A stretch of 64,000 bases of DNA, from positions 81,829-145,828 of the forward strand of contig CALNHX010003601.1 in the NCBI GenBank assembly GCA_940337035.1. The letters are read 5' to 3'. The translations under genes were made by a program, and so were the position numbers. The first letter of the stretch is position 1. Every line of letters begins with the position of its first letter. The DNA comes from Agriotes lineatus. Its lineage: Eukaryota; Arthropoda; Insecta; Coleoptera; Elateridae. The notes beneath the pieces were generated by a model, which ran no database searches, was not told the DNA's origin, and worked only from the letters and a program-made list of their open reading frames with translations. Shown piece after piece: positions 9,947-21,310 of this stretch.

Positions 9947-11070
9947 CTACAATAGTCTGGGGTGTACGGGCGACTGCGTACGCGCACATTCGGTCGCGGG
10001 GCTTTCGCCTAAGGTTCGATCGCCGTCACCCAACAGCCCAACACTGTCACGACGTGCGTCACAATATCGCGGATGCGCGCGGCGGCGAGGAAAGCGTCGA
10101 GGTCCTGGAATGCGACGTGGCTTGTGCACGGTGGGCAAGGGGGAGCGTAAACGCAATCGCGCGTAACTCCGTGGGTCCGTTCCTTCTGTGGAGCGGGGGG
10201 CGGCGCCGGGGGAGCGGCGTGGGGGCAGCTGTACCTCGTGCAGCGTAGGTCGAGGAGAGGCCTCTCGGCGGATGTCCTCTCACAATTGTTCGAACTCAGC
10301 GGTTTCCGCAAGGCTGAGGAACAATTCCACCTCAAGTCTTCGGGGGCGGCACGTGAGGCGGACCTGGGGAATGTGAAGCCACGGGCGGCCCTCTGGTGTG
10401 TCTACTTCGAAGGCCTCGTGTCCTCTGGGAGTGTTTTCGGGGTCGAGCGTGCGGAGGCAGTCGAGGGGCGGCGTGTTTTCGGGGGCGGTGGTCTGGAGCG
10501 TTCCTGCTTCCGGGGTGACTCGCGAGTGCAGGCACCGACGAGCCTCCTGGAGGAATGAGGACTCGGGGGAACTAGAGGGCGAGGGCTCGAACAAACGCTG
10601 GATCCGGGCTTGAGTGCTGGAAGAAAACCACAGAGACCTCGATTAGGATGCGTCGTACCTTTGGTGGCGGCTTGAAGGCTTTTGGACATGTCTTCCTGAG
10701 GCTGGGTGGCTAGCAGCTAAGCGGAGCGCTTACTTTGGCGACATTGTAGCGTCTTCCGGATCACGGAACATTGGGGATCTGATGTTGGCGGCGGTGACCT
10801 GTCTGGGGTCGCTGTTGATGACGGCGATGGCCGGAGCTTAGTGCAGTTCTCGAACGGCTGGGGATGCTGGCGGAGCTCGATGGCGATGGCACGGAGCGTA
10901 GTGCAGTCCTCGAGCGGCTGGAGATGCTGGCGGAGCTCGAGCGGCTGGAGATGCTGTCAGAGCTCGATGGCGATGGCACTGAAGTCCTGAAGATGCTGGA
11001 GACGCTGGTTGAAGAGGAGAGTTGTTTGTTCGAGATTAGTAAATCGATCGAATGATGAATATTGCTGCGC
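9947..11070 (-). pseudogene. unrecognised GC-rich Pro/Arg/Ser-rich reading frame, copy A
   Basis: I do not recognise this family. On the minus strand a long frame is conserved with a second copy at 28.4-29.4 kb. Shared blocks in order are QARIQRLFEPSP (about 10620; copy B QALFDRLFGPSP), then PRRLEVELFLSLAETAEFEQL (about 10350-10283; copy B PRRLDLELDLHLHPSEEKELQQL), then LPPRRSP (copy B LPLRRSP). Right after EQL copy A has TGA (10280-10282) where copy B has Trp, after which the frame stays open to 9947. Upstream (11070-10860) another minus-strand frame is rich in repeated RQHLQPLE-like units, which could form a coiled coil. Conservation of protein blocks with diverged bases argues that it once coded. 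Role unknown; transposon-encoded origin is likely because two copies occur among repeats. Confidence 0.5.
10855..10990. repeat. GC-rich tandem repeat of a roughly 60-bp unit
   Basis: Units built around GATGCTGGCGGAGCTCGA, TGGCGATGGCAC and CTCGAGCGGCTGGA recur two to three times with partial deletions. In the minus strand they encode repeated glutamine/leucine-rich segments at the front of the unrecognised frame. Confidence 0.65.
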
Positions 11071-11074
11071 TATC

Positions 11075-11084
11075 TTCTTATAAA
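11075..11084 (-). promoter_or_regulatory. candidate TATA box upstream of copy A
   Basis: On the minus strand CTTTATAAGA lies about 15-30 bases upstream of the long minus-strand frame of the GC-rich block, preceded by a G-rich run. Position and sequence fit a core promoter, but this is inference only. Confidence 0.35.
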
Positions 11085-11089
11085 GGCCT

Positions 11090-12450
11090 TCCCCCCCTCT
11101 GTGATTCTCCCGGATTGCAATTTGGCCTCAAGTGGGAGATAATTGGTTATTTTAATGATTTGTCGTAACATGTTTAATTAATGAGTGCGGCCTTTTTAAG
11201 TTGGCCCATCGTCTTCCTGACGTCGAGGCGCGTTTAATGATATATTACACGCCTAGGTATGTGTCGATATTAGCCGACATGTGTTTTTATTCGCGATTTA
11301 CATTTGATTAGATCGCGGCCCGCTTGTGTTGACTTATTCCCTGTTAATCTGATCCGGCGTAAGCCTAGCGTCTCGAGTGGACCCTTTTGTTCTATTATTT
11401 ACTTGGTTAATCCGTTGCATGAATGATTTAATCTGACTTCCTTTGTGTATTTCCTAAACGCGCATTTTCTACCTGCCTTTTAGTCTATTTCAAACCCGCG
11501 AACAAAAGAGGAGAAAGTTTATATTTATGTAGGAATATTGTAAATATGTTTATGCTGAGTTCTCCCATAGGCTGCTATTTTCTTGAAAATTTGCATTGAG
11601 TTTTCGCCCAAGATTTTTGTGCGTTCTCGGGCATATTTCTGTGCGGCGGCCGAACTGTTTAAAATCGTCTCCGTTGGGGCTGCGAATGCCTTTGTTCGAG
11701 CGGTGGCGACATTTGTTTATTGGAGGCTTAGGGCGCGTTGGGCTGGATTTCTTTATGATGCTGTTTACTTGAGTTAGCTGAAATCTGTCGCGTTGCAGAT
11801 TTCAGCTTTGCTTTTGTCGAACCAAGTGGCCGGCGAAGCGTTTCTTGTTTTTTAATTTGAGCGCTTGAATTAACACGTATGGCGATTAGGCCCTGCCTCG
11901 CGTGTAATTAGCGCATGAGTTCGTATCACACTATCCGCAACTGATAAACTGACGCTATCACGGGTCACCACCAACGCGATGTTTTCGCTTTGACGGTTTA
12001 CGGACGACTCTCCACACAACAGTACAACTGGCCTTCGCAACGGCTCGAAACGCTCTCGACAGGCTGCCCTCGCGATCGAAGCCGAGGGGCGGCTAGAAGC
12101 CACTCTCTCGGAACCCGCTCGCAGCAACAGCTAGCAACCAACTCCCAACATTGACTGACTAAACTCAACTGAATCACGTCACCCCGCCGACAGGGAAGGG
12201 CGGCCACAACGCAGACAGACGGAGACCAAACGAAAAACATTCAAAAACCTCTCCGTTGCTCTCACAGGCTCGCGTTTCAAATTCAATGCAGAAAGCACTC
12301 CAGTAGCCAAGCTCGCAACAGCTGCAGAAGCGATAACAGCCCACGTGCAAGCGAGACGGCTCAAGGCCAAAGCGCAACTGTGCGACGGTTTGAATAAAAT
12401 TTGATGCACACTTAAATTCAACGGAAAAACATTAAAGAAGGCTATATACA
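11090..12450. other. moderately GC-rich region, no recognised gene
   Basis: Overlapping frames on both strands (for example 11583-11777 plus and 11870-12127, 11998-12240, 12179-12451 minus) show no family motif. The composition differs from the AT-rich DNA downstream of 12450, so it probably belongs to the same inserted unit as 9.9-11.1 kb. Its far boundary is near 12.45 kb, but no terminal repeat was found. Confidence 0.4.
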
Positions 12451-14246
12451 TATAAGCGGGGTCGTAATCTTGACTAAAAGTTAAATAACTTATACATTCG
12501 TTAAACTTTGAAAATGTCCTGACAATTTCCCTACAAATAAAAACCCTTATTAACTACTCCCTGTTTCGGGATTATTTATCGTCTGTCGTTGATGTACAAA
12601 TCTGGTTGGTGAAATAATTACAGATTCTTGTTAATCGTTAATAATCCGAGCAGATACTGTAGGATTGCATTTAGTTTAATAAACTCGCAGAATTAGTGTT
12701 GTTTGTGAATATTTTTTGCAATTTTAAAACCAAATGGTGGCATTTCACGCACGACATATCTTTGATCAAGTTAACGCAGCCCAACACCTTCGGTAACGCA
12801 GAATTATATTTTAATCAATTAGTTAGGTACTAATTTAGTTCATTTACCTTTTAGCGCCCCATTTGTATCCTCCGATTGTACTCGTACTCTGATACTCTAC
12901 ATTTGCACCCTACGATGTACGCTTGTACCTTCCGCGTGTATATGCATTTGCACTCGTATTTATTTAGTTATTCGACGTCTTTCGAGCTTGAGTCCTGCCG
13001 CTGTCCGTTAAATGTTCATTTTACCGGGTTTATAGTATACATCTAAAGAAAGAAAAATGTAGTAGAAGCCAGTAGCATCCTGTTAACTATTTGGAAAACA
13101 TACGAATTGTGCGGCCGTACGTCCGCATCGTTCGCCTCTCCAGATACCTACCAGATCGTCTACAAGTCGTACTAAAACGATATATTTGAGCTGTTAAAAT
13201 ACATTATATTTACTTGTTATTTGGTATCCAAATTATAGGCCATGTTACTTAAAATAAGCCACCTTAGGTTATGTTTTAGCACATGTTGCATTATTTCATT
13301 TCAAAGTAAACCTTAGTGGTGTAAAGACTATTTTCAGGTGATATTTTAAATGACGCAAGTTTCTTTAGTTTGAATTCACCACACTACTACTAGAGCCGAT
13401 TAGCTGTTACATACTTTCATGATTTTACGTAGACAGTAAACGTACGCAACAACGTAGGGCATAGATTCATTAAAGTTATAGCATCTTACTTAATAATAAA
13501 GAATTAACAGCTATGGAGACATTTCCTAGATGCCTTGCGACACTATTTCACACTGAATAATATCTACACAGTCGAAACAATTCATAGCCGAATTGCTTAG
13601 TCGATTAGGTACAATTTTACTTATATATTTTAATCTAGTAATTTTCTAATCCATATGCAAATTTTATCATTAATCTATTTATGGAATTGTTATATATGGT
13701 ATCTTGTTATTTAAATTATAGCTTACATATCTACATGTTATCACTTTTGAATTTTATTATGACTATTTGCTTGTTTTTATGAGTTGTTGCCAAATTTTTT
13801 ACTAGTATGACAGCTACTCCAAAATATCTAGCGACTACGAGGGCACCATGGCCGCCCAGCTAACTCAGTGAAAACGGTCTGCAAATGAAATGCCCAAGTT
13901 ACTTTTAACTATTAAGGGTGCCAACAAGTTTTTAATTACGACCACGGTTCCCAAATAGTGTCGACAACTCATAAACTCAAATAAGGTAGTCAATGCAAAA
14001 TTAATTTTGAAATAAAGTCACCAAAGCAGGTCGTAGCAACGAAATAAGAGAAGTAATAATAGTAGCTGTGTATAATATTCACTCTGTGATAATAGCATAT
14101 AATAGCCAATAGAGTGGTACATATGGATAATAATTAAATACATCGGGTGCACCCCAAATCACACATTATGCTAAAATAGCCTGCCAGTAGAAAATTATCA
14201 CAGGCAATAAACAATTAAGCGTATAACTACAGACAGACTGACATTA
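12451..14246. other. no recognised feature
   Basis: AT-rich sequence without a long frame or RNA gene. A pyrimidine-rich part at 12850-12960 repeats short CTCGTACT/TTGTACC-like words but is not a clean tandem array. Confidence 0.5.
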
Positions 14247-14254
14247 ATCTAAAC

Positions 14255-15194
14255 CAGTGGTTCCCAAACTTATTTGGCTTACCGCCCCCTTTTCAGAAAA
14301 AAAATTACTCGGCGCCTCCTGGAAATCTACATTCTTTAAGCGAATATACAGAAAGATATTGTAGTGGTAGCTTCTTGCTACTGATAATTATCTATAAGAG
14401 TATTTCTAGGTAGGAAATTATTTTGAAAGAATAAATTAATTAGCCATTAAAAAGTACAAGGAAGGATTTATACATTAAAAGTACAACATAAAGATTTGAG
14501 AATTGTTTAATGAATGATACATTAGATACAGTTACTGTTAAATTGCGAATAGTTTATTAAAAAGGTTCGAGCATATAAGTTGATTTAGTTGGGATAGTTG
14601 TGTGGTAACATCAGAGCTTAGATTTTAATTTGTAGGTATTAACTGACAATCGGAATAACTAAAGTGAAAGCCAAACTCATATGATTTTCTGAAAAAGTCA
14701 ATTATGCAATGTTATAATAAAATATACCATATACAAATTTTGTATAAATTATTATTGCTAGAGAAAATGATATTTTTAAAATAAAAAATCTTTTCTGAAT
14801 TTTTTTGGTATAATGGTATTTAAATACTTTCTGGATGGTGTATTACAGGGTGTGATAAAGTAAAATTAAAGAAACGGAGAATAAACAGACTGAATAAATA
14901 AAGTAATAAATGGTATGAAGAAGAATAAGAACATTTAATAATGGTAAATAGTCTTCATGGAATAAATAAATCTGTAACTTGCATTTTGTATGTTTATTTG
15001 GAAAATAATGTTACACAACAGATGAAATATGTATGAATGGTTTTTCTAAATCTTATCTTCTCTTCCTTCTTTAAGCTTTCACCGCCCCCTTATTTTTGTT
15101 CACCGCCCCCCAAATGCACCCGAGGCTACTATTGCCCCCCTGAATCGTTCCAGCGCCCCCCAAGGGGCGATATCGCCCACTTTGGGAATCACTG
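14255..15194. mobile_element. non-autonomous hAT-type element, 940 bp
   Basis: The left end CAGTGGTTCCCAAACTTA and the right end AGTGATTCCCAAAGTGG (read inward on the opposite strand) form inverted repeats of the CAGTGGTTCCCAAA type known from hAT elements. The flanking 8 bases are identical: ATCTAAAC at 14247-14254 and 15195-15202. Both ends carry clusters of CCGCCCCC-like words (14280-14320 and 15080-15165), probably subterminal transposase sites. The interior is AT-rich and noncoding. Confidence 0.88.
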
Positions 15195-15202
15195 ATCTAA
15201 AC

Positions 15203-15539
15203 AAACAAAAGTAAAACTATTGCTCGCAAGTTGAATATCAGAAGAGGCGAGGTTGTGTAGTAATGAAAGTAAACAATGTTAAAATCTCAAAGGGTTTCTG
15301 AGGGATTCCAGTCGGACATGCTGGAGCAATTAGCACAGCAACAATTAAAATTACACACTTAACGGTCTCCTCCGCGTTGTGTTTCTCCAGAGCACTAACT
15401 TCGTTCTCGGCTGACGAATGCATCATACCTGGTAACTGCGTCAAGGCCGCTCACAATGCAGAATTCGCCCATGAACCACGAGCTGGCTAATAGCCCATCT
15501 AAGAAAAACTCTACACACATTGGTCGCTTTTAAGACTAG
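15203..15539. other. no recognised feature
   Basis: A 68-codon minus-strand frame at 15238-15444 has a hydrophobic stretch but no recognisable family, and it is not called as a gene. Confidence 0.45.
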
Positions 15540-15900
15540 GATGCACCGGCAATGAAGTATTATCATCCCTCCTCTCGCACGAACAGCTAATTCCGTTCGC
15601 ACGCCGCGCCACTGGGAACAATGCGCCCAGGGTTGCCCAGAAATTGCTGTACCCTTTTAAAGTGGGTATGGTTTCGAAGGCCTATCCTGCCCTCTTGGTG
15701 ATTGCCCGAGTCACCCACCGGAACTTTAATAATGCGTATTCATTTGCTGTTGCCCTCCACCAGACCTGTTGATTCGCGGGAGGTATTTGATTTCTCTACC
15801 ACCCGGTATATATGCTAGGCATTCCCCCGATCCGCCACCTGGGGACGCGCCCTCTAGGGTTTATAGATTCCCCGAGGTAGCTTAGGGATCTCTGTCTACG
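15540..15900. other. GC-rich block of unknown origin
   Basis: The composition shifts from AT-rich to mixed. A minus-strand frame across it contains YLGESINPRGRVPRWRIGG but is short (15796-16002), with no catalytic motif. The block could be part of an LTR or SINE-like repeat. No second copy is in the window, so the class cannot be assigned. Confidence 0.3.
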
Positions 15901-17060
15901 AGTATTTATATAAACGCAGCTTTTCAGAAAGCCCCACAATTGGAAATTAAGTTCTTCTTCCAGTACATCTCCAAGATAAAAGTTACATCCAGATACATAC
16001 ATATTCTCTTATTACGTATCTGATTATAGCATAGAGGTGCGCAATCGTGTTGAAAAGAAGTGCTCCGATTTGGAGATAATTCATTTATTTTAGAAGCGTT
16101 TTTACGTTGTTGGAGATGTTCCAGGTCAAGAGAAGACATTTTATTTCAGGAGTTGCGCCGCTGAAGTAGAAGTTTGGCAAATACATTAAGCTTAAGTAAG
16201 ACTATATTGAGAAATATGTAAACTAATTTAATTGCGATCAGTTGTTTCAGTAACCGAATTCCAATATATTTTGAAGGCCCTTCGTATGTTTCAGATTACC
16301 GTGACGTTACTACAGGAGATGCATTATCTATGTGCATGCTAACCTTTGTTACTTTGTTACATACAATTGAGGCTAAATCGTTCGGTGCGGGAATTAGCAA
16401 ACTTTGAGATACGTGAGTCATAATACTAGTAGGTGTAAGATCAGCATGCACAGATGAAAGGTAATACTATTTTGTATAAAACGTAACTGTTTTCGAAAGG
16501 CCGCTTTCTAACAATTATGAATAACAGCATCGATCTTCTTTTAAATTAATAGAACTTACGGGCGAGTACCCTCTGAGATTTTCCTGCAAATCGTAGCCCT
16601 GCTAAGATGTGCATTTTTATTGATATTAATTATTTAAAAATTTTCTTCTACATCATAGGACCGAAAAAGTCATGATTTCTCACCAAGGGGTAGAATTTCC
16701 CTGACGAACTTTTTTATTTTGACGAGTAGAATCAACCTCCAAAATACGATGAAAACGTCTGAGCTATCCAAGTTAATTTGCATTTGTGGTTCTAGTATTG
16801 CCTATTAATTTGTAGACATAGATTACTAAATAAGATGAAAATATAAACACAAAACTCTCATACTTCGCAGTGCTGCGCTCGTTATATTTTTAAATTTTGA
16901 GATAATATGGTGTAGCGATAATAATGATGGAATACGGCTACTTGTAACATTTAGCTGACTATTGTATACATCTGTCAAACAATGTCATTTAACCAATGAT
17001 CGAACTCGCTTTTTTAACTTTCAACCAATCAAAAACGACTTGCGTCCATAAGGTGTTACA
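15901..17060. other. no recognised feature
   Basis: AT-rich with no frame above about 70 codons that shows a motif, and no repeat shared with other parts of the window was seen. Confidence 0.5.
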
Positions 17061-17084
17061 TAACAACTTATCGGTAAGTTGTTA
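17061..17084. repeat. perfect 10-bp hairpin
   Basis: TAACAACTTA and its exact inverse TAAGTTGTTA are separated by TCGG. The TTATCGGTAA core recurs at 17093-17103, so this may be the end of a small palindromic repeat. Confidence 0.6.
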
Positions 17085-17185
17085 TATAACTACTTATCGG
17101 TAATGCTCCACCTTACTCATTAAAATGATGATTCGTTAGTTTTTTTTAATCGATGCAAGCAATAGTCACGCAAAATGTATTGCAT

Positions 17186-17315
17186 GCATTGTTCCTTGCT
17201 TCGATAACACTGACCAGATTGTACTCCGCTGGATTGTTTAGAAAATACGCCCTCCAGCGGTCGTGCAATCTGACCAGCATTATCGGCAAGTCAATATGCA
17301 CTTAATACATTACTG
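17186..17315. repeat. palindromic repeat, copy 1 of 2
   Basis: The left part GCTTCGATAA-CACTGACCAG is mirrored by CTGACCAG-CATTATCGGCAAG on the right. The sequence continues with TATGCACTTAATACATTACT. The whole arrangement recurs at 19125-19285. The interior differs between copies but is itself palindromic in each. A MITE-type origin is likely. Confidence 0.6.
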
Positions 17316-18640
17316 TTGAAAATACGTCATCCAGATGCCAAAACGTTTTCATTGTAAATACCCTTTCTTTGGTGAGTAATTTGCATGTATTTCACAAATT
17401 AACATTATTTCCTTTATATCCATAGTAATGGGTAATTGCCATAGTTTCTGTCAGTTTAATAATGATAAAAATGTCAATATTTTACCGCTGTTAAAAATGT
17501 GTCAGAATTTAATCGCTTCTAAATAAATTTGGCATCATTATCAAAGGTGCTTGGCCAAGTGAATTTTATCTGTTTATCATGGAAATATTCATGTCGAATA
17601 TCCCGCGTGTATGTAAACTAGCCTGCATAAATTTGTGGCAATTTTTTGTGAAACTCTTTTGCTATGAAGAAATATATCTCGTAAATTTTCCACCAAAAAA
17701 TTCTTGTTGCACAGCAGATTTAGTTGACAAATTTCTTAGCAAAACATACTGACAGAAAACTTCAAAATTTAATCGGCTATTTCAACGCACTTGGGATATT
17801 ACTACTTAGAAACAGTCAAGGATAGTCATAATTGTGTGACATAAGATATGTCCTGGGTCCCGGATTGAAAGTGATCACCCGGTATAAGGATACAGTGAAA
17901 TTTATGCAGCTACTATAGCCGTTTTCCACATTCTAGACTTCGCCCTCGTTCATTCTGTAAGAATAATAAGTTATCTAACATAAAACACAAACCCGAAGTT
18001 TTTTGTTTCTCAACTGTAAAAAATTTAATGTTTTCAGAAGTTAGCAGAAAAAAAATCACATTTTTCCACTTTTTAACCAAAACTTGAAACGGGAAACAAG
18101 GTCATGCAATACAGGAGCGACTCAATAAGGTTAAATTTAGTAATTTGTTTGTGAGTCCTATACTATAGTCAATTTTGCTGCTACTTTTGTTCTGCTACTG
18201 TTGATATCAAACTTATTACCACTGCGCACTATCAAGAGCCTGTACTGTGGGAGTGGTGGTAATGGGGAAGTGCAACTGGTAACAATTAGTTGATAGTTTT
18301 GTAAGCTGTGGTATAGCAGTTTTATCTTGAAAGATGAACGTATTATTAGTGTTTTGGTTAGAATATTCCCGTTTGTTCTGGTGTCCTTTTTGTTGGTTGA
18401 AGGGCAAGGTAAGATTAATAACCTTAATAACTGCTTCTGGGAAAATAACAGATAAGTGATAAGTGCAAAGCATGGGATTATCACTTATCAGTTTTGAATT
18501 GAACTAGCCAAATACAATATCCTTTCTCATGTTGCAAATCATTAGTTATTAAAATTAAATACACAGTTATGATAATTTATTATTATTAGTGTTCTAGCAT
18601 TTGTTTTCATAAGTAATGCATTGTATTTGCGCATTAGCCA
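17316..18640. other. no recognised gene
   Basis: Frames at 18158-18484 on the minus strand overlap each other and lack motifs. GATAAGTGATAAGTG and CACTTATCA near 18450-18490 form a short hairpin. Confidence 0.45.
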
Positions 18641-18645
18641 CGCAA

Positions 18646-18775
18646 TAGTTATTTGTTTCATTAATACAAAAATGCATGAGTTCGGGACAAGTAAGACAGA
18701 TGGCCGGACGACGCGCAGCGGAGTCCTGTGAGTCTTACTTGTCCCGAAAACACATTTTTTTTGCGAATGAAACAT
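18646..18775. repeat. palindromic repeat of about 130 bp
   Basis: TTGTTTCATT...GGGACAAGTAAGAC on the left is mirrored by GTCTTACTTGTCCC...AATGAAACA on the right, around a GC-rich centre (GGCCGGACGACGCGCAGC). This is a compact hairpin-forming element. No duplication was identified. Confidence 0.6.
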
Positions 18776-19124
18776 ACTATTTTTTCTCCAACTACTCGTA
18801 AATTCGGTAATATGACTTATTATTTAGAATCAAACATTGTAGGCAACATTGTAGAACATTCAGCGCAAATAAACAATCACTATACGGAGGAATTAAACAA
18901 CAACGACGGCGATTGCCGAATATTGACGAAGCGTTTGTTTTTTATTTAAAATCTACAATGTAAAACCGTCCATTTTTGCACTAGTGCAAATATGAGTCGA
19001 AAAGTGCCAGGGTAATTGGTGAACATCCCGAAATGACTTACTTTTTCTACAAAATTATTCGACAATATGGCGTCTTATTCATGCGGTTGGAGGAAAAATA
19101 TCTTTCATCATTCCTTTGCTTCGA

Positions 19125-19285
19125 TAATCCTGACCGGGAATGCACTTCTGATTTCTGATTGTTGCTTTAGAAAATCTGCACTCCAGCTCTGCTGTCGTGC
19201 AGATTTTCATCGCAACAAGCAGTCGTGCATTCCTTGACCAAGATTATCGGCAAGTCACTATGCACTTAATATATTACTGTTGATA
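19125..19285. repeat. palindromic repeat, copy 2 of 2
   Basis: Shares TTTGCTTCGATAA, CTGACC, ATTATCGGCAAGTCA and TATGCACTTAATA-ATTACTGTTGA with 17186-17315. The centre contains its own inverted pair, GAAAATCTGCACT and GTGCAGATTTTC. Confidence 0.6.
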
Positions 19286-20611
19286 TAAGTCCTCTTACTA
19301 TAGAAAAGTTACTTCTGAATTTTAGCAAAGTCAGATGTGATAACCTGGTGGATTAAGTCGTTTTTCGAATAGTATTACTAGTATCTAAATTTATAATGAA
19401 TTATTGTATGCACATACTTTGAGAAATATAAAACTTCTATTGTCTCTAGTTAAAAGGTTTTCTCTAAGCTCCTACACATTGCTGATTTTAATGACCATTT
19501 GATTAAATTTCTCTTTATAGTGCAATAGCATTCCAAATAAAATCAACAAGAATTAAAAACAACTTTTTTAAATTTAATATAAACATACAAATATCAGATT
19601 AACATTCTTTTTTAATTGCTCTATATTTGCATTTTCGTATTAATTTGTTACTCGATGAGATCGTAAAACGTAAAAAAACTGTTGCAAACACAAGACTGTG
19701 GAATTTCAGTTATTGCGGTTTTCAGTTAGAATTGAATAATTACTGTCTTAACAAAAGTAGAAGATACAATTGGAATTTTGTAATATTCTCCTTGGAAATA
19801 ATTCATTTTTTGTAATCAAATTAGTTTTTGTAATAAACTGACAAAAATTTACAAGACATAACACATACGGTGTAGTGTACTCCGTAACAACTATCAAAGG
19901 TGCGTGAAATTGTCTAGTTGCAATAGCAGCACGGGATTGATAATTCAGCTTTACTGCAAACAGCAACCATCTACAGCTTTCCCGCTTTTTCTCAAATATA
20001 TCATTATGTGAGGGTATAATAATTTAATGTGGTTGAATGGAGAAAAAAATTCTCCACGACTTCGGCTAAAATAAAATATATCATTCCGTTGAAAAATAAA
20101 AGTTCGATGCCATTTTCCGAAAGTTAAAATGTAAGATTGGTAACGGGTATGTCAGCTGCATTTCTGTCTATTAATTTTACTAATAAGCATTTTCCTATCT
20201 CTTCAAATAATCGTAGCTCTTACACCCTGTATAGTGTGTTCCACATAATTTGCACTGTGTGAATGTTTCGTAAGAATCGTAAGCGGTGAAAAATAGAGAT
20301 TCGCTTAAATAAACGCAATATACGGCAGCTTAAAATAGTCTGTATTTTTTATTTTCTTGATATAAAGTTTATTAGACTTGTTTTCATAAATAACCGAAAC
20401 GCCTAAAACATTTTTTATAATAAAGCTGGGCAAATGTATCTTTGCATGCTTTTTATGTAATTAAAGCTTTAGCACAAAAAATTAATGATTTATCACACAA
20501 AGAATTGAACGTAATAATATTCCTGTACTCCAACAAACATAACAGGAGTAGCATCTTTGACAATTTTGATGTAATGTAATGGGGTGCAATTCATTTGATA
20601 GATTTTCAGTT
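19286..20611. other. no recognised feature
   Basis: AT-rich. ACACCCTGTATA at about 20223 resembles the terminal motif of several TA-flanked elements in this window, but no matching opposite end was found nearby. Confidence 0.45.
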
Positions 20612-20651
20612 AGTGAATTGAATATGAGTGCAGTGAATTGAATATGAGTGC
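20612..20651 (+). repeat. 20-bp perfect tandem duplication
   Basis: AGTGAATTGAATATGAGTGC occurs twice in direct succession with no other units. Confidence 0.9.
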
Positions 20652-21310
20652 AAATTGTGCCCTGGTGCTACATCGTGTTCTAACCAATGGTCAAGTGTTA
20701 CGACAGTAAATATTCTCGTAAAACTATCCCCCAAAATAATACACATTTAATGCAAATAATTTTTTAAATTGAGTGAGTGTTAGATGGTAAATGATTGATT
20801 CAAAAATTGTCTTTTCGAGAATTCCAAATACATTAAAAATGAAATAATAGCTTATGTCTCGGTTTGAATGTATGGTACACTTTATTTTAGTTTATTGACT
20901 CTCCGCCTTTTATGAAACTTTTACTGAAACCTCATGTTAAATTAGTGAGTATGTACGCAGTATCGCCAACTACTAAATCATTGTAGTACTTATTGACCAA
21001 AATGTTCAGATTTGTTCAACACAAAACTATTCTTTTCACTTAAAAATGGTGGCTGTCGCAGCACTCCAAGTGAACGATGTTTTTTTTCTGAAATCAAATT
21101 GTTTATGTCTTTACGTATAAAAATGGTTTTGATATACATCTAACTATTTCGACCACTGTAATGACATATCCACATAATTTTACTAGGAATTGTATTTGTT
21201 GTTTTGAAATTGTAAATACAAGTATTTTATAAACTTAATTTCTTTGACAATATAGAAAATGCAAAAATGTTTTGCTCTTTAAATATGCATTGCATCAAAG
21301 AAAAATGCTA
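20652..21310. other. no recognised feature
   Basis: AT-rich sequence with no frame or structural repeat that I can support. Confidence 0.5.

Noticed and set aside
9936..10613. Several plus-strand frames in the GC-rich block
   Set aside because: They are shadows of the minus-strand frame that is conserved with the second copy; their own products share no blocks between copies.
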